DNA of 64,000 bases from Sulfitobacter guttiformis (GCF_003610455.1 NZ_RAQK01000001.1:992001-1056000), one strand, 5' to 3'; counted from the stretch's first letter, positions 46,055 to 56,345 are shown. Program-made: numbers and translations. Notes: generated by a model not told the origin, from the sequence alone.

Positions 46055-46741
46055 CTATCCTTTGAATATCCGGTCCAGCAGCACTGGCAGCGCATCGAAC
46101 CGGTCAATCATGTGCTGAGCCGCCGTCAGCCGCGTCGCCGGATGATAGCCCCAGCGCACCCCGATACCCGTAATTCCCGCCGCCTGTGCCATTTCCATAT
46201 CAAAACTTGTATCGCCGACCATAACCGCGTTTTTTGCCTGTACGCCCGCCTCCTCCAACGCCGCTGACAGCATTGCGGGATGCGGTTTGGAAGGGTGAAA
46301 ATCTGCGACCTGCTGGGTCACAAACATCCCTTGCAGTCCATGCGCCTCGATCAGCTTATCAAGACCGCGCCGCGACTTTCCGGTGGCGACCCCAAGAACG
46401 ATGTCCGGCCTTGCATGCAGATGTTCGAGTACCTCGCGCGCCTGCGGATAGAAAGGCGAGGAGAGCACGGCGCCCTGATCGGCCCGCAATGCCATGTAGG
46501 CATCCTTATACCCCTGCACCAGCCGCGCCTGCGTATCGGCGTCTGCTTCTGGGGCCAATTCGCGCATGAGCACGTCGAGTGAAAGGCCAACCACACTCAG
46601 AACCTGATCACGTGCCGGCGTCACCATTCCTTGGCCATCGAACGCAAGCTGCATCGCACCCAAGATATCCGCCTGGCTGTCCACCAATGTGCCGTCCACG
46701 TCGAATATCACCAACCGTAGTGGTGTCGCGCTCATCCCCAT
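46055..46741 (-). CDS. HAD-family hydrolase (phosphoglycolate phosphatase-like)
   Basis: A 228-residue HAD phosphatase. Motif I is FDVDGTLVDSQ (nucleophile Asp near 14), motif II includes GVATGKSRRG, motif III Lys lies in HPSKPHPAM and motif IV is MVGDTSFDMEMA. A cap domain lies between motifs I and II. Phosphoglycolate or a similar small phosphate is the likely substrate, not proven. It overlaps the pseudouridine synthase by 10 bases. Confidence 0.9.
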   Translation of the reverse strand: MGMSATPLRLVIFDVDGTLVDSQADILGAMQLAFDGQGMVTPARDQVLSVVGLSLDVLMRELAPEADADTQARLVQGYKDAYMALRADQGAVLSSPFYPQAREVLEHLHARPDIVLGVATGKSRRGLDKLIEAHGLQGMFVTQQVADFHPSKPHPAMLSAALEEAGVQAKNAVMVGDTSFDMEMAQAAGITGIGVRWGYHPATRLTAAQHMIDRFDALPVLLDRIFKG

Positions 46742-47781
46742 GTTTCCCCGAACGGGTCATCAGGTGCAAATTTTGTCTGCCATGCGAAGGTATCCCAGGT
46801 GCGCTGCATGTGTTCGGGCAACGGTGCAACCAGATTAAGCATCGCCTTGGTCGAAGGATGCTGGATTGTGATACTTCGCGCATGCAGGTGGAGCTTTTTC
46901 GAGATATCCCCCCCCAGTTGCGCGCCCCAACCATCACCCATATTTTCCTGACCGGAGCCACCATACTTGCCGTCGCCGACAATCGGATGTCCGATTTCGG
47001 CCATATGAACGCGCAGCTGGTGTGTGCGGCCTGTGACAGGGCTCAGCGCCATCCATGCCGCTCGTGTTCCAACCTGTTCCAAAACGGTGTAGTCCGTGGT
47101 TGCACGCTTGGCTCCTTCGGTGTCGTCAATATCACGCGGGTGTACGGCGTACATCTTTTCGCCCTCGCCGCGCGCACCGTGGCCCGCAGCCTTGACCAGA
47201 CCAAACTTGATTGTGCCATCGCGTGGATGCGGCGCACCTGCGACAACAGCCCAGTAAACCTTGCGCGTTTCACGGTGACGGAAATTCGCTGTCAGCGCTT
47301 TTGCCGCCTCACGTGTGCGCGCCAGCACCAGTACGCCGGAGGTATCTTTATCCAAACGGTGCACGAGTCGCGGCTTTTCATCCAGATCGAACATCAGCGC
47401 CTCGGCGAGCGCATCCACATGCCGCTCTCCCTGCCCCGATCCACCTTGCACAGGCAATCCCGGCGGCTTGTTTAGCGCGATAACGTGGTCATCGCGGTAG
47501 ATCACGCAGGCGCGGATCATTTTTGCCTCTGCATCGGTCACGGTTGTCCGCTTCGTTGGCGGCGGCGCATCTCCTGTGGGCAGAGGCGGAATACGGATCT
47601 CCTGACCAACCTCGACGCGGGTCGAGCCTTTTACCCGCCCGCCGTTCACACGGATTTCGCCCTTGCGGCACATCTTTTCGATGCGGCCCTGAGGGATCTG
47701 TGGAAAAACACGTTTGAACCAACGGTCCAGCCGCTGGTCTCCGTCGCCTTCAGCAACCGTAATCATTTGTACCTGGCTCAT
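46732..47781 (-). CDS. RluA-family 23S rRNA pseudouridine synthase (RluC-like)
   Basis: A 349-residue enzyme that isomerises uridines in 23S rRNA. The N-terminal S4-like RNA-binding domain (about 15-75) is followed by the catalytic domain with RLVHRLDKDTSGVLVLAR, whose Asp is the catalytic residue, and later GRTHQLRVHMAEIGHPI-x-GD. I chose ATG 47781 because it overlaps the crcB stop by ATGA; the frame stays open upstream only across crcB. RluC is the best match by layout. Confidence 0.92.
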   Translation of the reverse strand: MSQVQMITVAEGDGDQRLDRWFKRVFPQIPQGRIEKMCRKGEIRVNGGRVKGSTRVEVGQEIRIPPLPTGDAPPPTKRTTVTDAEAKMIRACVIYRDDHVIALNKPPGLPVQGGSGQGERHVDALAEALMFDLDEKPRLVHRLDKDTSGVLVLARTREAAKALTANFRHRETRKVYWAVVAGAPHPRDGTIKFGLVKAAGHGARGEGEKMYAVHPRDIDDTEGAKRATTDYTVLEQVGTRAAWMALSPVTGRTHQLRVHMAEIGHPIVGDGKYGGSGQENMGDGWGAQLGGDISKKLHLHARSITIQHPSTKAMLNLVAPLPEHMQRTWDTFAWQTKFAPDDPFGETWG

Positions 47782-48158
47782 GCCAATACCCCTCTGGCGA
47801 TCCACAGCCCCAACATTAGTCCACCGATACTCAGCCCGACAGACAGAAACACATATGCCCCTGCCGCCCCGATCTGGCCCCGCTCCATCAGCGCCACCGT
47901 TTCCAGCGAGAAAGCCGAAAAAGTGGTGAAGCCGCCGAGGATACCGGTCATCACAAACGGCCCGAAATGGGTCAGGCCCTTTTGCGCTGCGACCACGACA
48001 AAGATCCCCATTAGAAACGAGCCGACGATATTGACCGACAGCACCGCAACCGGAAACTCGGCTGGCCCCGTCAGGCGCAATACGCCAACACCCGCCATGT
48101 AGCGACATGCTGCACCGATAGCACCGCCCAGAGCGACAAGAGAAACAGTTGTGATCAT
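47778..48158 (-). CDS. crcB: Fluoride efflux channel CrcB/Fluc
   Basis: A 126-residue membrane protein with four hydrophobic segments. Motifs are ALGGAIGAACRYMAG, VNIVGSFLMGI and TGILGGFTTFSAFSLE. CrcB dimers export fluoride. It is coupled to the pseudouridine synthase by an ATGA overlap. No fluoride riboswitch is evident in the 42-base gap upstream. Confidence 0.93.
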   Translation of the reverse strand: MITTVSLVALGGAIGAACRYMAGVGVLRLTGPAEFPVAVLSVNIVGSFLMGIFVVVAAQKGLTHFGPFVMTGILGGFTTFSAFSLETVALMERGQIGAAGAYVFLSVGLSIGGLMLGLWIARGVLA

Positions 48159-48200
48159 GTTGCTCCCATCGCCTGCCGACGTACAAGAGTCAACTGCGTG

Positions 48201-49508
48201 TCAACCTTTGCGTTGGCCGCGCAACTTGGAGAAATACTCGAGCCGCTTCTTCAAATCCCGCTCGAACCCGCGCTCGACGGGTTGGTAAAGGCTGGGACGC
48301 TCCATTCCCTCTGGGAAATAGTTTTGCCCCGAAAACCCATCCTCTGCGTCGTGGTCATAGGCATAGCCTTTGCCGTATCCTTGATCCTTCATCATTCCCG
48401 TGGCCCCGTTCAGGATATGCTTGGGCGGCGGCTCGGAGCCGGTTACCTTTGCCGCAGCGCGCGCACTCTTGTAGGCGATGTAGTTGGCATTACTTTTTGG
48501 CGCGAGTGCCAGATAAATGACCGCCTGCGACAATGCCAGTTCGCCCTCGGGCGACCCGAGCCGTTCATAAGTATCCCAGCTTTGCAAGCACACCGCTTGC
48601 GCTTGCGGGTCAGCAAGGCCGATGTCCTCCACCGCCATCCGCACGATTCTTCGTGCCAAAAAGCGCGGATCCTCCCCACCTTCAAGCATCCGCGCAAACC
48701 AATAGAGCGCCGCGTCAGGGTCGCTGCCGCGCACCGATTTATGCAGGGCCGAAATGAGATTATAATGCTCGTCTCCGCCTTTATCGTATTGAGCAGCACG
48801 CTTGCTCAGCCGCTTACCCAATCCAGCAGCATCAAGAGGTTGATCAATCTTCCACGCCGCGACCTGCTCAATCAGGTTGAGAAGGGCGCGCCCGTCGCCA
48901 TCCGCCATATCGAGCAGGGCCTGCTGCGCACCGTGATCAAGCGGCAGGCTCACCCCCAGTTCGTCCTCGGCCCGCGCGACCAGCTTGCGCAGATCATCCT
49001 GATCGAGACGTTCCAGCACCAAAACCTGCGAACGGCTCAGGACAGCACGGTTCAATTCGAAACTGGGGTTCTCTGTTGTCGCTCCAACCAAAAGGATCGT
49101 ACCGTCCTCCATATGCGGCAGGAACCCATCCTGCTGCGCCTTGTTGAAGCGGTGAATTTCATCAACAAACAATAGCGTGCCCTGCCCGTTCTGGCGCCTG
49201 ATCTTTGCCGCCTCGAACACGCGCCGGAGTTCCGGCACACCGCTGAATATCGCGCTGATTTGGACAAAATGTAGGTCCGTTTCGTCCGCTAACAGACGAG
49301 CAATCGTTGTTTTACCCACACCGGGCGGACCCCAAAAGATGAGTGATCCTAACGTGCCGGAGGCCAGCATCACCGTTAGAGGGGCATCTTCCCCTAAAAT
49401 CTGGGACTGACCGATCACCTCTGCCAGCGCCTTGGGCCGCATCCGGTCCGCAAGAGGGCGAAGACCACTCTCGACTGTGGCGGTCGATGCGCCAAACAGA
49501 TCAGCCAC
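48201..49508 (-). CDS. rarA: Replication-associated recombination protein RarA (MgsA)
   Basis: A 435-residue AAA+ ATPase of the clamp-loader type, acting at stalled replication forks. Walker A is GPPGVGKTTIAR, Walker B LLFVDEIHRFNK, sensor 1 VGATTENPSF, and the C-terminal MgsA domain has PDAALYWFARMLEGGEDPRFLARR. It follows the protease by 2 bases and precedes crcB. Confidence 0.95.
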   Translation of the reverse strand: MADLFGASTATVESGLRPLADRMRPKALAEVIGQSQILGEDAPLTVMLASGTLGSLIFWGPPGVGKTTIARLLADETDLHFVQISAIFSGVPELRRVFEAAKIRRQNGQGTLLFVDEIHRFNKAQQDGFLPHMEDGTILLVGATTENPSFELNRAVLSRSQVLVLERLDQDDLRKLVARAEDELGVSLPLDHGAQQALLDMADGDGRALLNLIEQVAAWKIDQPLDAAGLGKRLSKRAAQYDKGGDEHYNLISALHKSVRGSDPDAALYWFARMLEGGEDPRFLARRIVRMAVEDIGLADPQAQAVCLQSWDTYERLGSPEGELALSQAVIYLALAPKSNANYIAYKSARAAAKVTGSEPPPKHILNGATGMMKDQGYGKGYAYDHDAEDGFSGQNYFPEGMERPSLYQPVERGFERDLKKRLEYFSKLRGQRKG

Positions 49509-49510
49509 GC

Positions 49511-50887
49511 CTACCTCCCGAACCGGATTTTGATACGCTGCGCCCCGCGCTGGACAACCATCTCAAACCGCCGTTCAGCTCCCGCCAATAGCGCTGCCGC
49601 CTCGTCAGGATGGGTCAAGGGCACTCCGTTTAACACCATAATGACATCACCTGCTCTTAGACCTGTACGTCCTGCAAAAGGACCAGCATCCATCACCGCA
49701 ACGCCTGTAATTTCCAAAGGAAGGTTCAAGTCCGCCAGAACCGCAGGATTGATCCTTACCAGTGTCAGCCCTGGCAGAAGGCTGGCTTGCGGTAACGTCA
49801 CCGCATCGCGAGATGGCTCTTCAGGCGCAGCAATTAGGGAAACACGCACCGTCTGCTCGACACCCCGCCTGTAGAAGGCAACCTCGGCCTGCGCGCCTGG
49901 CCCTACCACACTCATCCTGTAGATCATCTCGGAGGGCGTATTCACCTGCTGTCCCCCCACACTTACGATAACATCTCCAACCTCTAAACCTGCCTCTTGA
50001 AACGGGCTCACCGGATGAAGCCCGGAAATGATAATCCCGCCAGAGCGGTCAAATCCCATAGTTGCTGCCATATCCGCATCCAGCGACTGACCGTTGATGC
50101 CAGCCCATGGCCGCCTGAAATCTGTCAGGCCTGCTTCGGATTGGGCCATAAAAGCGGCAACAAGATCGGCAGGAATGGCAAAACCAATTCCGTTGGACCC
50201 ACCCGAGCGGGTCAGAATCGACGTGTTTACTCCAATAAGCTGCCCCGCCATATCGACCAGTGCACCCCCCGAATTGCCCGGATTGATCGGCGCATCCGTC
50301 TGGATGAAATAGCCGCGACCGCGACCGCCCGTACCGCCCGAACGCGCTAAGCCTGATATGATCCCGCTGCTCACGGTCTGCCCCACACCAAACGGGTTCC
50401 CTATAGCCAGCGCAAGTTCACCGACTTCAACTCCATCACTGGCGCGCAACGGCAAAAACGGCAGCGGCTCGGGCGTGTCAATTTTAAGAATTGCGAGGTC
50501 GCTCTCCTCATCTCCCAACAAAACCCGAGCCGTGAACTCGCGTCGATCAGTCAGGACCACACGGATATCAGTCGCCATGCCGACTACGTGGTAGTTGCTC
50601 ACCACGATCCCGTCCGCGGACAGAATTACCCCAGATCCTAGCGAATTTTGAACCCGTGGTTTAGGATCAGCGGCGGGATCGCGGAAAAATCGCTCAAAAA
50701 ACGGGTCGGATTGAAGGGGCGTGCGACGCACTTCCTGCACGACTTTTGCGTAAATATTTACGACTGCTGGCGCGGCCTGCTTTACCACTGGAGCAAAACT
50801 GAGCTGCATTTGCACTGCTGTCTGCGGAACTTCCTGCGCAAATAAAGGGGCAGCAACCAGCGCAAGAATAAGAGGAATATATTTCAT
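49511..50887 (-). CDS. Periplasmic Do-type serine protease with two PDZ domains
   Basis: A 458-residue protein with a signal peptide (cleavage about after residue 17, LFA) and the triad His100 (SNYHVVG), Asp130 (EESDLAIL), Ser206 (NPGNSGGAL). Two PDZ-like domains follow at about 255-345 and 370-450. It is DegP/DegQ-like and acts on misfolded periplasmic proteins. This is the second such protease in the window. ATG 50887 begins the signal peptide. It heads the run with rarA, crcB, the pseudouridine synthase, the HAD phosphatase and the ATP12-type gene. Confidence 0.93.
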   Translation of the reverse strand: MKYIPLILALVAAPLFAQEVPQTAVQMQLSFAPVVKQAAPAVVNIYAKVVQEVRRTPLQSDPFFERFFRDPAADPKPRVQNSLGSGVILSADGIVVSNYHVVGMATDIRVVLTDRREFTARVLLGDEESDLAILKIDTPEPLPFLPLRASDGVEVGELALAIGNPFGVGQTVSSGIISGLARSGGTGGRGRGYFIQTDAPINPGNSGGALVDMAGQLIGVNTSILTRSGGSNGIGFAIPADLVAAFMAQSEAGLTDFRRPWAGINGQSLDADMAATMGFDRSGGIIISGLHPVSPFQEAGLEVGDVIVSVGGQQVNTPSEMIYRMSVVGPGAQAEVAFYRRGVEQTVRVSLIAAPEEPSRDAVTLPQASLLPGLTLVRINPAVLADLNLPLEITGVAVMDAGPFAGRTGLRAGDVIMVLNGVPLTHPDEAAALLAGAERRFEMVVQRGAQRIKIRFGR

Positions 50888-50970
50888 ATCCCAGATATGC
50901 GCCAAGCTCTATGCATCTTGCAACCGATCTCACTTAGCTCGCGAAATTATTCCGCTAAGCTTGGAAACGC

Positions 50971-50995
50971 AAAAAGCCCCGCAAATAAGCGGGGC
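50971..50995 (-). terminator. Terminator after rplQ
   Basis: On the minus strand GCCCCGC (from 50995) pairs with GCGGGGC (to 50976) over a short loop, followed by five T (A at 50971-50975). It ends the rpsM-rpsK-rpoA-rplQ unit 28 bases after rplQ. Confidence 0.85.
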
Positions 50996-51022
50996 CCTTT
51001 TATCTCGCCTCATCAAGACGAA

Positions 51023-51439
51023 TTATTCGGAAGCGTCCATCGCTGCAACGCGGGCTTTGTCTGCGGCGCCTTTGGCGTCGCGGTCACGGTCTACAAACTC
51101 GATAATGGCCATTGGTGCCATATCACCATAGCGGAAGCCAGCTTTCAATACGCGCACATAACCACCCTGACGGTCTTTGTAGCGGGGGCCAAGGATATCG
51201 AACAGTTTTGTAACATACTGGTCTTCTTTAAGGCGCGCACGGGCCTGGCGGCGGGCGTGCAAATCACCGCGCTTGGCGAGTGTGATCATCTTCTCGATAA
51301 TCGGACGCAATTCTTTGGCTTTTGGCAATGTTGTCTTGATCTGCTCATGCTCGATCAGTGAGCCGGCCATGTTGGCCCAAAGCGCCTTGCGGTGCTCATG
51401 TGTGCGGTTCAGACGGCGGTATCCACGTGCGTGACGCAT
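51023..51439 (-). CDS. rplQ: 50S ribosomal protein L17
   Basis: A 138-residue L17, starting [20 protein letters not shown], the highly conserved N-terminus. It has the usual basic core and an acidic tail. ATG 51439 gives this start; the open frame runs upstream only into the gap. Last of rpsM-rpsK-rpoA-rplQ. Confidence 0.98.
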   Translation of the reverse strand: MRHARGYRRLNRTHEHRKALWANMAGSLIEHEQIKTTLPKAKELRPIIEKMITLAKRGDLHARRQARARLKEDQYVTKLFDILGPRYKDRQGGYVRVLKAGFRYGDMAPMAIIEFVDRDRDAKGAADKARVAAMDASE

Positions 51440-51573
51440 AGTTTTTCTCCAAGTGATGTGCCCTCTACGGGCGGTTTTACTTTGTCTGGCTGGCGTGCGT
51501 AGCGCCAACTCTCCTTGGGGTCGTTTGACCCAGTCTGTCGAAAGGCGAGGATCAAGCCCCGCCCCTCATAGGC

Positions 51574-52590
51574 TTAAAAGTTATCTTCGAACTTTTTGGC
51601 CAGATCTTCAATATTGTCCGGCGGCCAATCCTCAACATCCATGCCGAGGTGCAGACCCATGCCAGACAACACTTCCTTGATCTCGTTCAGGGACTTGCGG
51701 CCAAAGTTAGGTGTGCGCAGCATTTCAGCTTCTGTTTTTTGGATCAGATCGCCAATATACACGATATTGTCGTTCTTAAGGCAGTTAGCGGAGCGTACGG
51801 ACAGTTCAAGCTCGTCCACTTTCTTAAGCAGAAGCGGGTTGAACTCGAGCCCATCATCGTCGTCCTGACGGGAAGCGGACTCAGGCTCGTCGAAGTTGAC
51901 GAAGATGCCGAGCTGGTCTTGCAAAATACGCGCAGCAAATGCCACAGCATCGTCCGGCGTCAGCGAACCATCGGTTTCAACTTTCATCGTCAGCTTGTCA
52001 TAATCCAGCACTTGTCCCTCGCGGGTCGGCTGAACATCATAGCTAACTTTTTTGACCGGCGAGTAGATCGCATCGATCGGAATAAGACCGATGGGCGCGT
52101 CTTCAGGCTTGTTCTTGTCGGCAGAAACATAACCCTTACCGGTGTTTACCATCAGCTCCATGTAGATGTCGGCACCGTCGTCGAGGTGGCAAATTACATG
52201 GTCGCGGTTCAGGATCTCGATACCGGCAGATTCGGTGATATCACCAGCGGTCACAACACCAGGGCCTTTCGCGGAGATCGAAAGCCGCTTTGGCCCTTCG
52301 ACTTCCATGCGAATGGAAACACCTTTGAGGTTAAGAATGATGTCGGTGACATCTTCACGCACGCCAGCAACTGATGAGAACTCATGCAAAACGTTGTCGA
52401 TTTGTACGGAAGTAATGGCAGCGCCCTGAAGCGAGCTCATCAAAACACGACGCAATGCGTTGCCCATTGTGAGGCCAAAGCCACGCTCGAGCGGTTCTGC
52501 AATCACAGTAGCCTGACGTGCAGGATCGTTGCCGGGTTTTACGTCAAGCTGTGTTGGCTTGATCAATTCGGCCCAATTTTTGTGGATCAT
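51574..52590 (-). CDS. rpoA: DNA-directed RNA polymerase alpha subunit
   Basis: A 338-residue alpha subunit. The N-terminal domain has [12 protein letters not shown] and TLEN-equivalent [22 protein letters not shown], needed for assembly. The C-terminal domain has [11 protein letters not shown] and [19 protein letters not shown], which contacts UP elements and activators. ATG 52590 is the family start. It lies 117 bases after rpsK. Confidence 0.98.
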   Translation of the reverse strand: MIHKNWAELIKPTQLDVKPGNDPARQATVIAEPLERGFGLTMGNALRRVLMSSLQGAAITSVQIDNVLHEFSSVAGVREDVTDIILNLKGVSIRMEVEGPKRLSISAKGPGVVTAGDITESAGIEILNRDHVICHLDDGADIYMELMVNTGKGYVSADKNKPEDAPIGLIPIDAIYSPVKKVSYDVQPTREGQVLDYDKLTMKVETDGSLTPDDAVAFAARILQDQLGIFVNFDEPESASRQDDDDGLEFNPLLLKKVDELELSVRSANCLKNDNIVYIGDLIQKTEAEMLRTPNFGRKSLNEIKEVLSGMGLHLGMDVEDWPPDNIEDLAKKFEDNF

Positions 52591-52707
52591 TAGTCCCTCC
52601 ATTCTTGTTCGCATCCGTATGTCCGTCCGGAGCAAACTCCCGAGGTTTCAGAAATCGTATAGGGTCCGCACCAAACTGATGCGAACCCCGGGTAGAATGA
52701 TCGTCGC

Positions 52708-53097
52708 TTAGACGCGGCGGCGCTTTGGCGGGCGACAGCCGTTGTGAGCCATTGGCGTCACATCACGAATCGAAGTGATGTTGAAACCGGCAGCAGCAAG
52801 GGCGCGCAGTGCGCTCTCACGGCCGGAGCCTGCACCCTGCACTTCGACTTCAAGCGTTTTCACGCCGTGGTCCTGAGCTTTTTTTCCTGCATCTTCAGCA
52901 GCCATCTGAGCAGCATAGGGCGTAGACTTACGCGACCCTTTGAAGCCCATCGTGCCAGCGGAGGACCATGCTATCGCATTGCCCTGCACGTCGGAGATCA
53001 GGATTTTTGTGTTGTTGAAAGAAGAGTTCACATGCGCAACACCAGCTGCGATGTTTTTGGAGACCTTCTTCTTGGTGCGTTTTGCTTCGCGTGCCAT
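52708..53097 (-). CDS. rpsK: 30S ribosomal protein S11
   Basis: A 129-residue S11 with conserved [31 protein letters not shown] and the C-terminal [21 protein letters not shown]. It lies 15 bases after rpsM on the minus strand. Confidence 0.98.
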   Translation of the reverse strand: MAREAKRTKKKVSKNIAAGVAHVNSSFNNTKILISDVQGNAIAWSSAGTMGFKGSRKSTPYAAQMAAEDAGKKAQDHGVKTLEVEVQGAGSGRESALRALAAAGFNITSIRDVTPMAHNGCRPPKRRRV

Positions 53098-53112
53098 TAG
53101 CTGAGCCCTCCC

Positions 53113-53481
53113 TTATTTCTTCTTACCGGCAATGGCCTTTGCAGGGCCTTTGCGCGTACGAGCGTTGGTGTGCGTACGCTGGCCACGCACAGGCAAGTTA
53201 CGACGATGGCGCAGGCCACGGTAGCAACCCAGATCCATCAAACGCTTGATGTTCATCTGTGTGTCACGGCGCAGGTCACCTTCGACGGTGTAGTTTTCGT
53301 CGATGTGCTCGCGGATTTTGAGGATTTCAGCATCTGACAGCTCGTTAATACGGCGCGTCATTTCAATGCCAACAGCTTCGCAGATTTTTTCTGCGGAGGT
53401 GTTGCCGATGCCAGTGATATAGGTGAGGGCGATTGGAACCCGCTTTGCAGTCGGGATGTTTACGCCGGCAATACGTGCCAC
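53113..53481 (-). CDS. rpsM: 30S ribosomal protein S13
   Basis: A 122-residue S13 starting from GTG 53481 ([15 protein letters not shown]) with [24 protein letters not shown] (given as [15 protein letters not shown]). The ribosome site is AAGGA. It is the first gene after a promoter and a 150-base leader with a hairpin. Confidence 0.98.
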   Translation of the reverse strand: MARIAGVNIPTAKRVPIALTYITGIGNTSAEKICEAVGIEMTRRINELSDAEILKIREHIDENYTVEGDLRRDTQMNIKRLMDLGCYRGLRHRRNLPVRGQRTHTNARTRKGPAKAIAGKKK

Positions 53482-53504
53482 GTGTGCAATTCCTTTTTTG
53501 TTGC

Positions 53505-53530
53505 GGGTCCGTCATTCCGGACCCTTTTTT
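53505..53530. promoter_or_regulatory. Hairpin in the rpsM leader
   Basis: GGGTCCG (53505-53511) and CGGACCC (53518-53524) form a perfect 7-base stem with a 6-base loop, about 24 bases upstream of the rpsM start codon. Read on the plus strand it is followed by six T, like a terminator; on the minus strand it would lie in the rpsM 5' leader, where it could regulate translation. Confidence 0.55.
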
Positions 53531-53637
53531 CACAACACAAGCCGGAGGCGATTTGGCCTGCGGGCTACAGCTGATCAGGTGATCTTGCGTAACAAGCCGA
53601 AGCAGCCACGCGATTTGATTCTCTGTCGAGAATTTGG

Positions 53638-53666
53638 TGATTATGAGCTTTTACTAGGGGCGTCAA
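53638..53666 (-). promoter_or_regulatory. Sigma-70-type promoter upstream of rpsM
   Basis: On the minus strand TTGACG (53661-53666) and TAATCA (53638-53643) are separated by exactly 17 bases. The predicted start near 53631 would give a leader of about 150 bases to the rpsM GTG. It indicates that the rpsM-rplQ genes form their own unit. Confidence 0.65.
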
Positions 53667-53751
53667 CCCAGGCAACAAAATGCTGGTTGATTATTCGGTT
53701 TCTGCGCTAGCTGTTGCCGATCGTTCCAAATGCCAGCAGTCAGGAAATATC

Positions 53752-54215
53752 ATGTCAGCCTTCACCCCACAAGCGTTCCAGTTACTTGCCGAGTTGGAAC
53801 AACCCCATATGTAGAACCAGTGTATCGGTAATCCTGACCACATGGGACACAAAGAACGAAACCCGCGGGATGGATTAACCCAGATCAAGCCCAAGGGCGG
53901 TATGATCGCAGGAGGCTTTTACCAACTCGCCACCACAGACCTCAATATGGTCCGTGACGGGATCATTCAGATGAACAACGCTTTCGCGTCGTAGCAAGAA
54001 ATCTATAGGACAAAGGCTTTCCACTGAATTAAACCAACAGCTTCAAAGCAATGCCACGCTGCTTAAAGCAGCACCAAAATCATCCTTTGGCCGACTACCT
54101 CAAGCTCAAGGGACACACGCTACGCAATGATGAAACACCTGAGGTCTCGTTCAGCGGGGATATCGTGGAGCGGAGCTTGGCTCTTGCCGAAATTATTGCG
54201 CTGATGAAAGCATAG
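53752..54215 (+). pseudogene. DUF2461-type gene remnant
   Basis: This 464-base stretch on the plus strand encodes pieces of a DUF2461 (TIGR02453) protein. ATG 53752 begins MSAFTPQAFQLLAELEQ, the family N-terminus, and stops at 53812. The same frame then reads GHKERNPRDGLTQIKPKGGM and AGGFYQLATTDLNMVRDGI, then TAG. A frameshifted segment carries HPLADYLKLKGHTLRNDETP and ends at TAG 54215. The order matches the family, but the part after the N-terminus is missing and at least two stops and a shift are present. It is a decayed gene between adk and rpsM. The family call is moderate. Confidence 0.6.
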
Positions 54216-54266
54216 ACACGCGATGCTCTGACACGTGGACCACGATATCGTCAGTAAACCTTGCAG

Positions 54267-54308
54267 AAAAAAAGCGGGCCGGGACCTTTTAAAAATCCCA
54301 ACCCGCTT
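54267..54308 (-). terminator. Terminator after adk
   Basis: On the minus strand AAGCGGG-TT-GGGA pairs with TCCC-GG-CCCGCTT and runs into seven T (A at 54267-54273). It lies 26 bases after the adk stop and closes the secY-adk unit. Confidence 0.9.
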
Positions 54309-54333
54309 CCCAATTCAGTAAACGGATAAACGA

Positions 54334-54984
54334 TCAAGCGTCCAGAACTGCCGCTATGCTGTTTTGCACTTCCTCAATCTCGCCCAGACCATCGACGTTA
54401 CTGAGCATTTCCTTGGCGTAGTAATAGCCGATCAGCGGCGAGGTTTGCTTATAATATGCCATCAGCCGTGTTTTCAGGCTTTCTGCGTTGTCGTCAGCGC
54501 GGCGCTTGAATTCGGTCTTTTTTCCGCACGATGTACAAACACCATCGGAGGGCACTGGCTTGGTATTGTCGTTATAGACTTCACCGCAGCCTGCGCAGGT
54601 GGAGCGTGCCGTTATCCGATCCACAAGTGCCTCGTCATCAACCCGCATTTCGATGACGGCATCAAGGGACTGGCCCTCTGCAGCGATCAACTCACCCAAG
54701 GCATCAGCCTGCGCAAGAGTGCGAGGAAAGCCGTCGAAAATAAAACCACCGTGACTTGCTTTGTCTGCCAGCTTCTCGCGGATCAGGCCTATCACGATTT
54801 CGTCCGTTACAAGTGCACCGCGAGCCATGACATCGGCCACGATCTTACCCATCTCGCTGCCGCTGTCTTTTGCTTCGCGCAGCATATCGCCAGTACTCAG
54901 CTGAACCATGTTGCGTGTCTCAACGAGGTGGCGTGCCTGAGTGCCTTTACCAGCACCTGGTGGTCCGAGAAGGATAATGTTCAT
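54334..54984 (-). CDS. adk: Adenylate kinase
   Basis: A 216-residue kinase balancing AMP, ADP and ATP. The P-loop is [11 protein letters not shown] (about 7-17), with [11 protein letters not shown]. The LID has four Cys (CAGC...CTSC), so it binds zinc, which is the long zinc-type LID. It overlaps secY by 4 bases (ATGA). Confidence 0.97.
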   Translation of the reverse strand: MNIILLGPPGAGKGTQARHLVETRNMVQLSTGDMLREAKDSGSEMGKIVADVMARGALVTDEIVIGLIREKLADKASHGGFIFDGFPRTLAQADALGELIAAEGQSLDAVIEMRVDDEALVDRITARSTCAGCGEVYNDNTKPVPSDGVCTSCGKKTEFKRRADDNAESLKTRLMAYYKQTSPLIGYYYAKEMLSNVDGLGEIEEVQNSIAAVLDA

Positions 54985-56345
54985 TTGCGTGCAGGGCTCC
55001 GTTTTTTGCGTCCTTTGCCGGATTTGCCACGCAGCTGTGACTTCTCCAACAGGCCTTCATATTGATGTGCCAGCAGATGGCTTTGAACTTGCTGGATGGT
55101 ATCCATTGTGACGGATACCACAATCAACACTGACGTACCGCCAAAGTAAAACGGAATGGCGAACTGACCGCGTAAAATCTCGGGCAGGATACAGACAGCC
55201 GCAAGATAGGCGGAGCCAAGGATAAGAATTCGATTTACGACATACTCAAGATATTCTGCCGTCTTCTTCCCGGGGCGAATACCAGGCACAAAACCGTTCT
55301 GATTTTTCAGGTTGTCTGCGACTTCGTCGGGCTTGAATGCCACATTGAAGGTATAAAAGTAGGCGAAGAAAACAATCATCGCAATGAAGAACAACAGATA
55401 CAGCGGCTGTCCGGGCCCAAAGTTTGCGAGCAGCCAAGACATGATAGGGTTTGTCGAATTACCAGAGAACGTGCTGATCGTAACTGGAAGCAACAACAGC
55501 GAACTAGCGAAGATTGCAGGAATAACACCGGCAGGGTTCACTTTGATAGGTAAGTGGCTGGACCCACCATCATAGACCTTCATGCCGACCTGACGCCGCG
55601 GGTACTGGATGTGGATCTTGCGCAGAGCGCGTTCCATGAACACAACAAACATGATCGTAGCAATAACCATGACCAGAACCGCCACGATCACAGCAGGAGA
55701 AATTGCGCCGGAGCGACCGGAAGCAAAGAACTGTGCAATAGCGGCGGGAACCTCGGCGATGATACCAACAAAGATAATGAGGGATATGCCATTGCCGATA
55801 CCGCGCGCGGTGATCTGCTCGCCCAGCCACATCAGGAACATCGTACCACCAACAAGTGTGATCATACACGCAATGCGGAAATACATACCCGGATCAGCAG
55901 CGATATCGCCTGCCTCCAGGCTCACAGCAAGGCCGTAGGACTGGACCGTCGCAAGTGCAACAGTACCCCAGCGGGTATACTGATTGATCTTTTTACGGCC
56001 TTGTTCGCCCTCTTTCTTGAGCTGCTCCAACGACGGCACCATGGAGGTGAGAAGCTGAACGATAATCGAGGCAGAGATATAAGGCATAATGCCCAAAGCA
56101 AAAATACCCATGCGACCAAGGGCGCCGCCTGTAAACATCGAAACCATGCCGCCGATGCCCTGCCCTGCCTGCTCCATAAAATCGCGCAGCGCACCACCGT
56201 CGATACCGGGTACAGGGATAAATGTTCCCAAACGGTAAACGATCAGCAGACCAAGCGTGAACAAGATGCGGTGGCGCAAGTCGGTCGCCTTACCAAAGGC
56301 GGACCAACTTGAATTGGCGGCCATATTCTCGACGGCAGATACCAT
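54981..56345 (-). CDS. secY: Protein translocase subunit SecY
   Basis: A 454-residue translocase core with ten membrane helices. Motifs include [15 protein letters not shown] near the N-terminus, [13 protein letters not shown] and [22 protein letters not shown] near the end, all in SecY. It makes the protein-conducting channel with SecE and SecG. It is co-translated with adk, and a hairpin separates it from rplO. Confidence 0.97.
   Translation of the reverse strand: MVSAVENMAANSSWSAFGKATDLRHRILFTLGLLIVYRLGTFIPVPGIDGGALRDFMEQAGQGIGGMVSMFTGGALGRMGIFALGIMPYISASIIVQLLTSMVPSLEQLKKEGEQGRKKINQYTRWGTVALATVQSYGLAVSLEAGDIAADPGMYFRIACMITLVGGTMFLMWLGEQITARGIGNGISLIIFVGIIAEVPAAIAQFFASGRSGAISPAVIVAVLVMVIATIMFVVFMERALRKIHIQYPRRQVGMKVYDGGSSHLPIKVNPAGVIPAIFASSLLLLPVTISTFSGNSTNPIMSWLLANFGPGQPLYLLFFIAMIVFFAYFYTFNVAFKPDEVADNLKNQNGFVPGIRPGKKTAEYLEYVVNRILILGSAYLAAVCILPEILRGQFAIPFYFGGTSVLIVVSVTMDTIQQVQSHLLAHQYEGLLEKSQLRGKSGKGRKKRSPARK

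Noticed and set aside
53505..53530. Plus-strand terminator reading of the rpsM leader hairpin
   Set aside because: No plus-strand gene ends here; the neighbouring plus-strand remnant starts downstream. It is more likely a leader hairpin of rpsM.
55554..56312. Plus-strand open frame antisense to secY
   Set aside because: It mirrors the secY coding sequence and has an abnormal His/Asn/Arg-rich composition.
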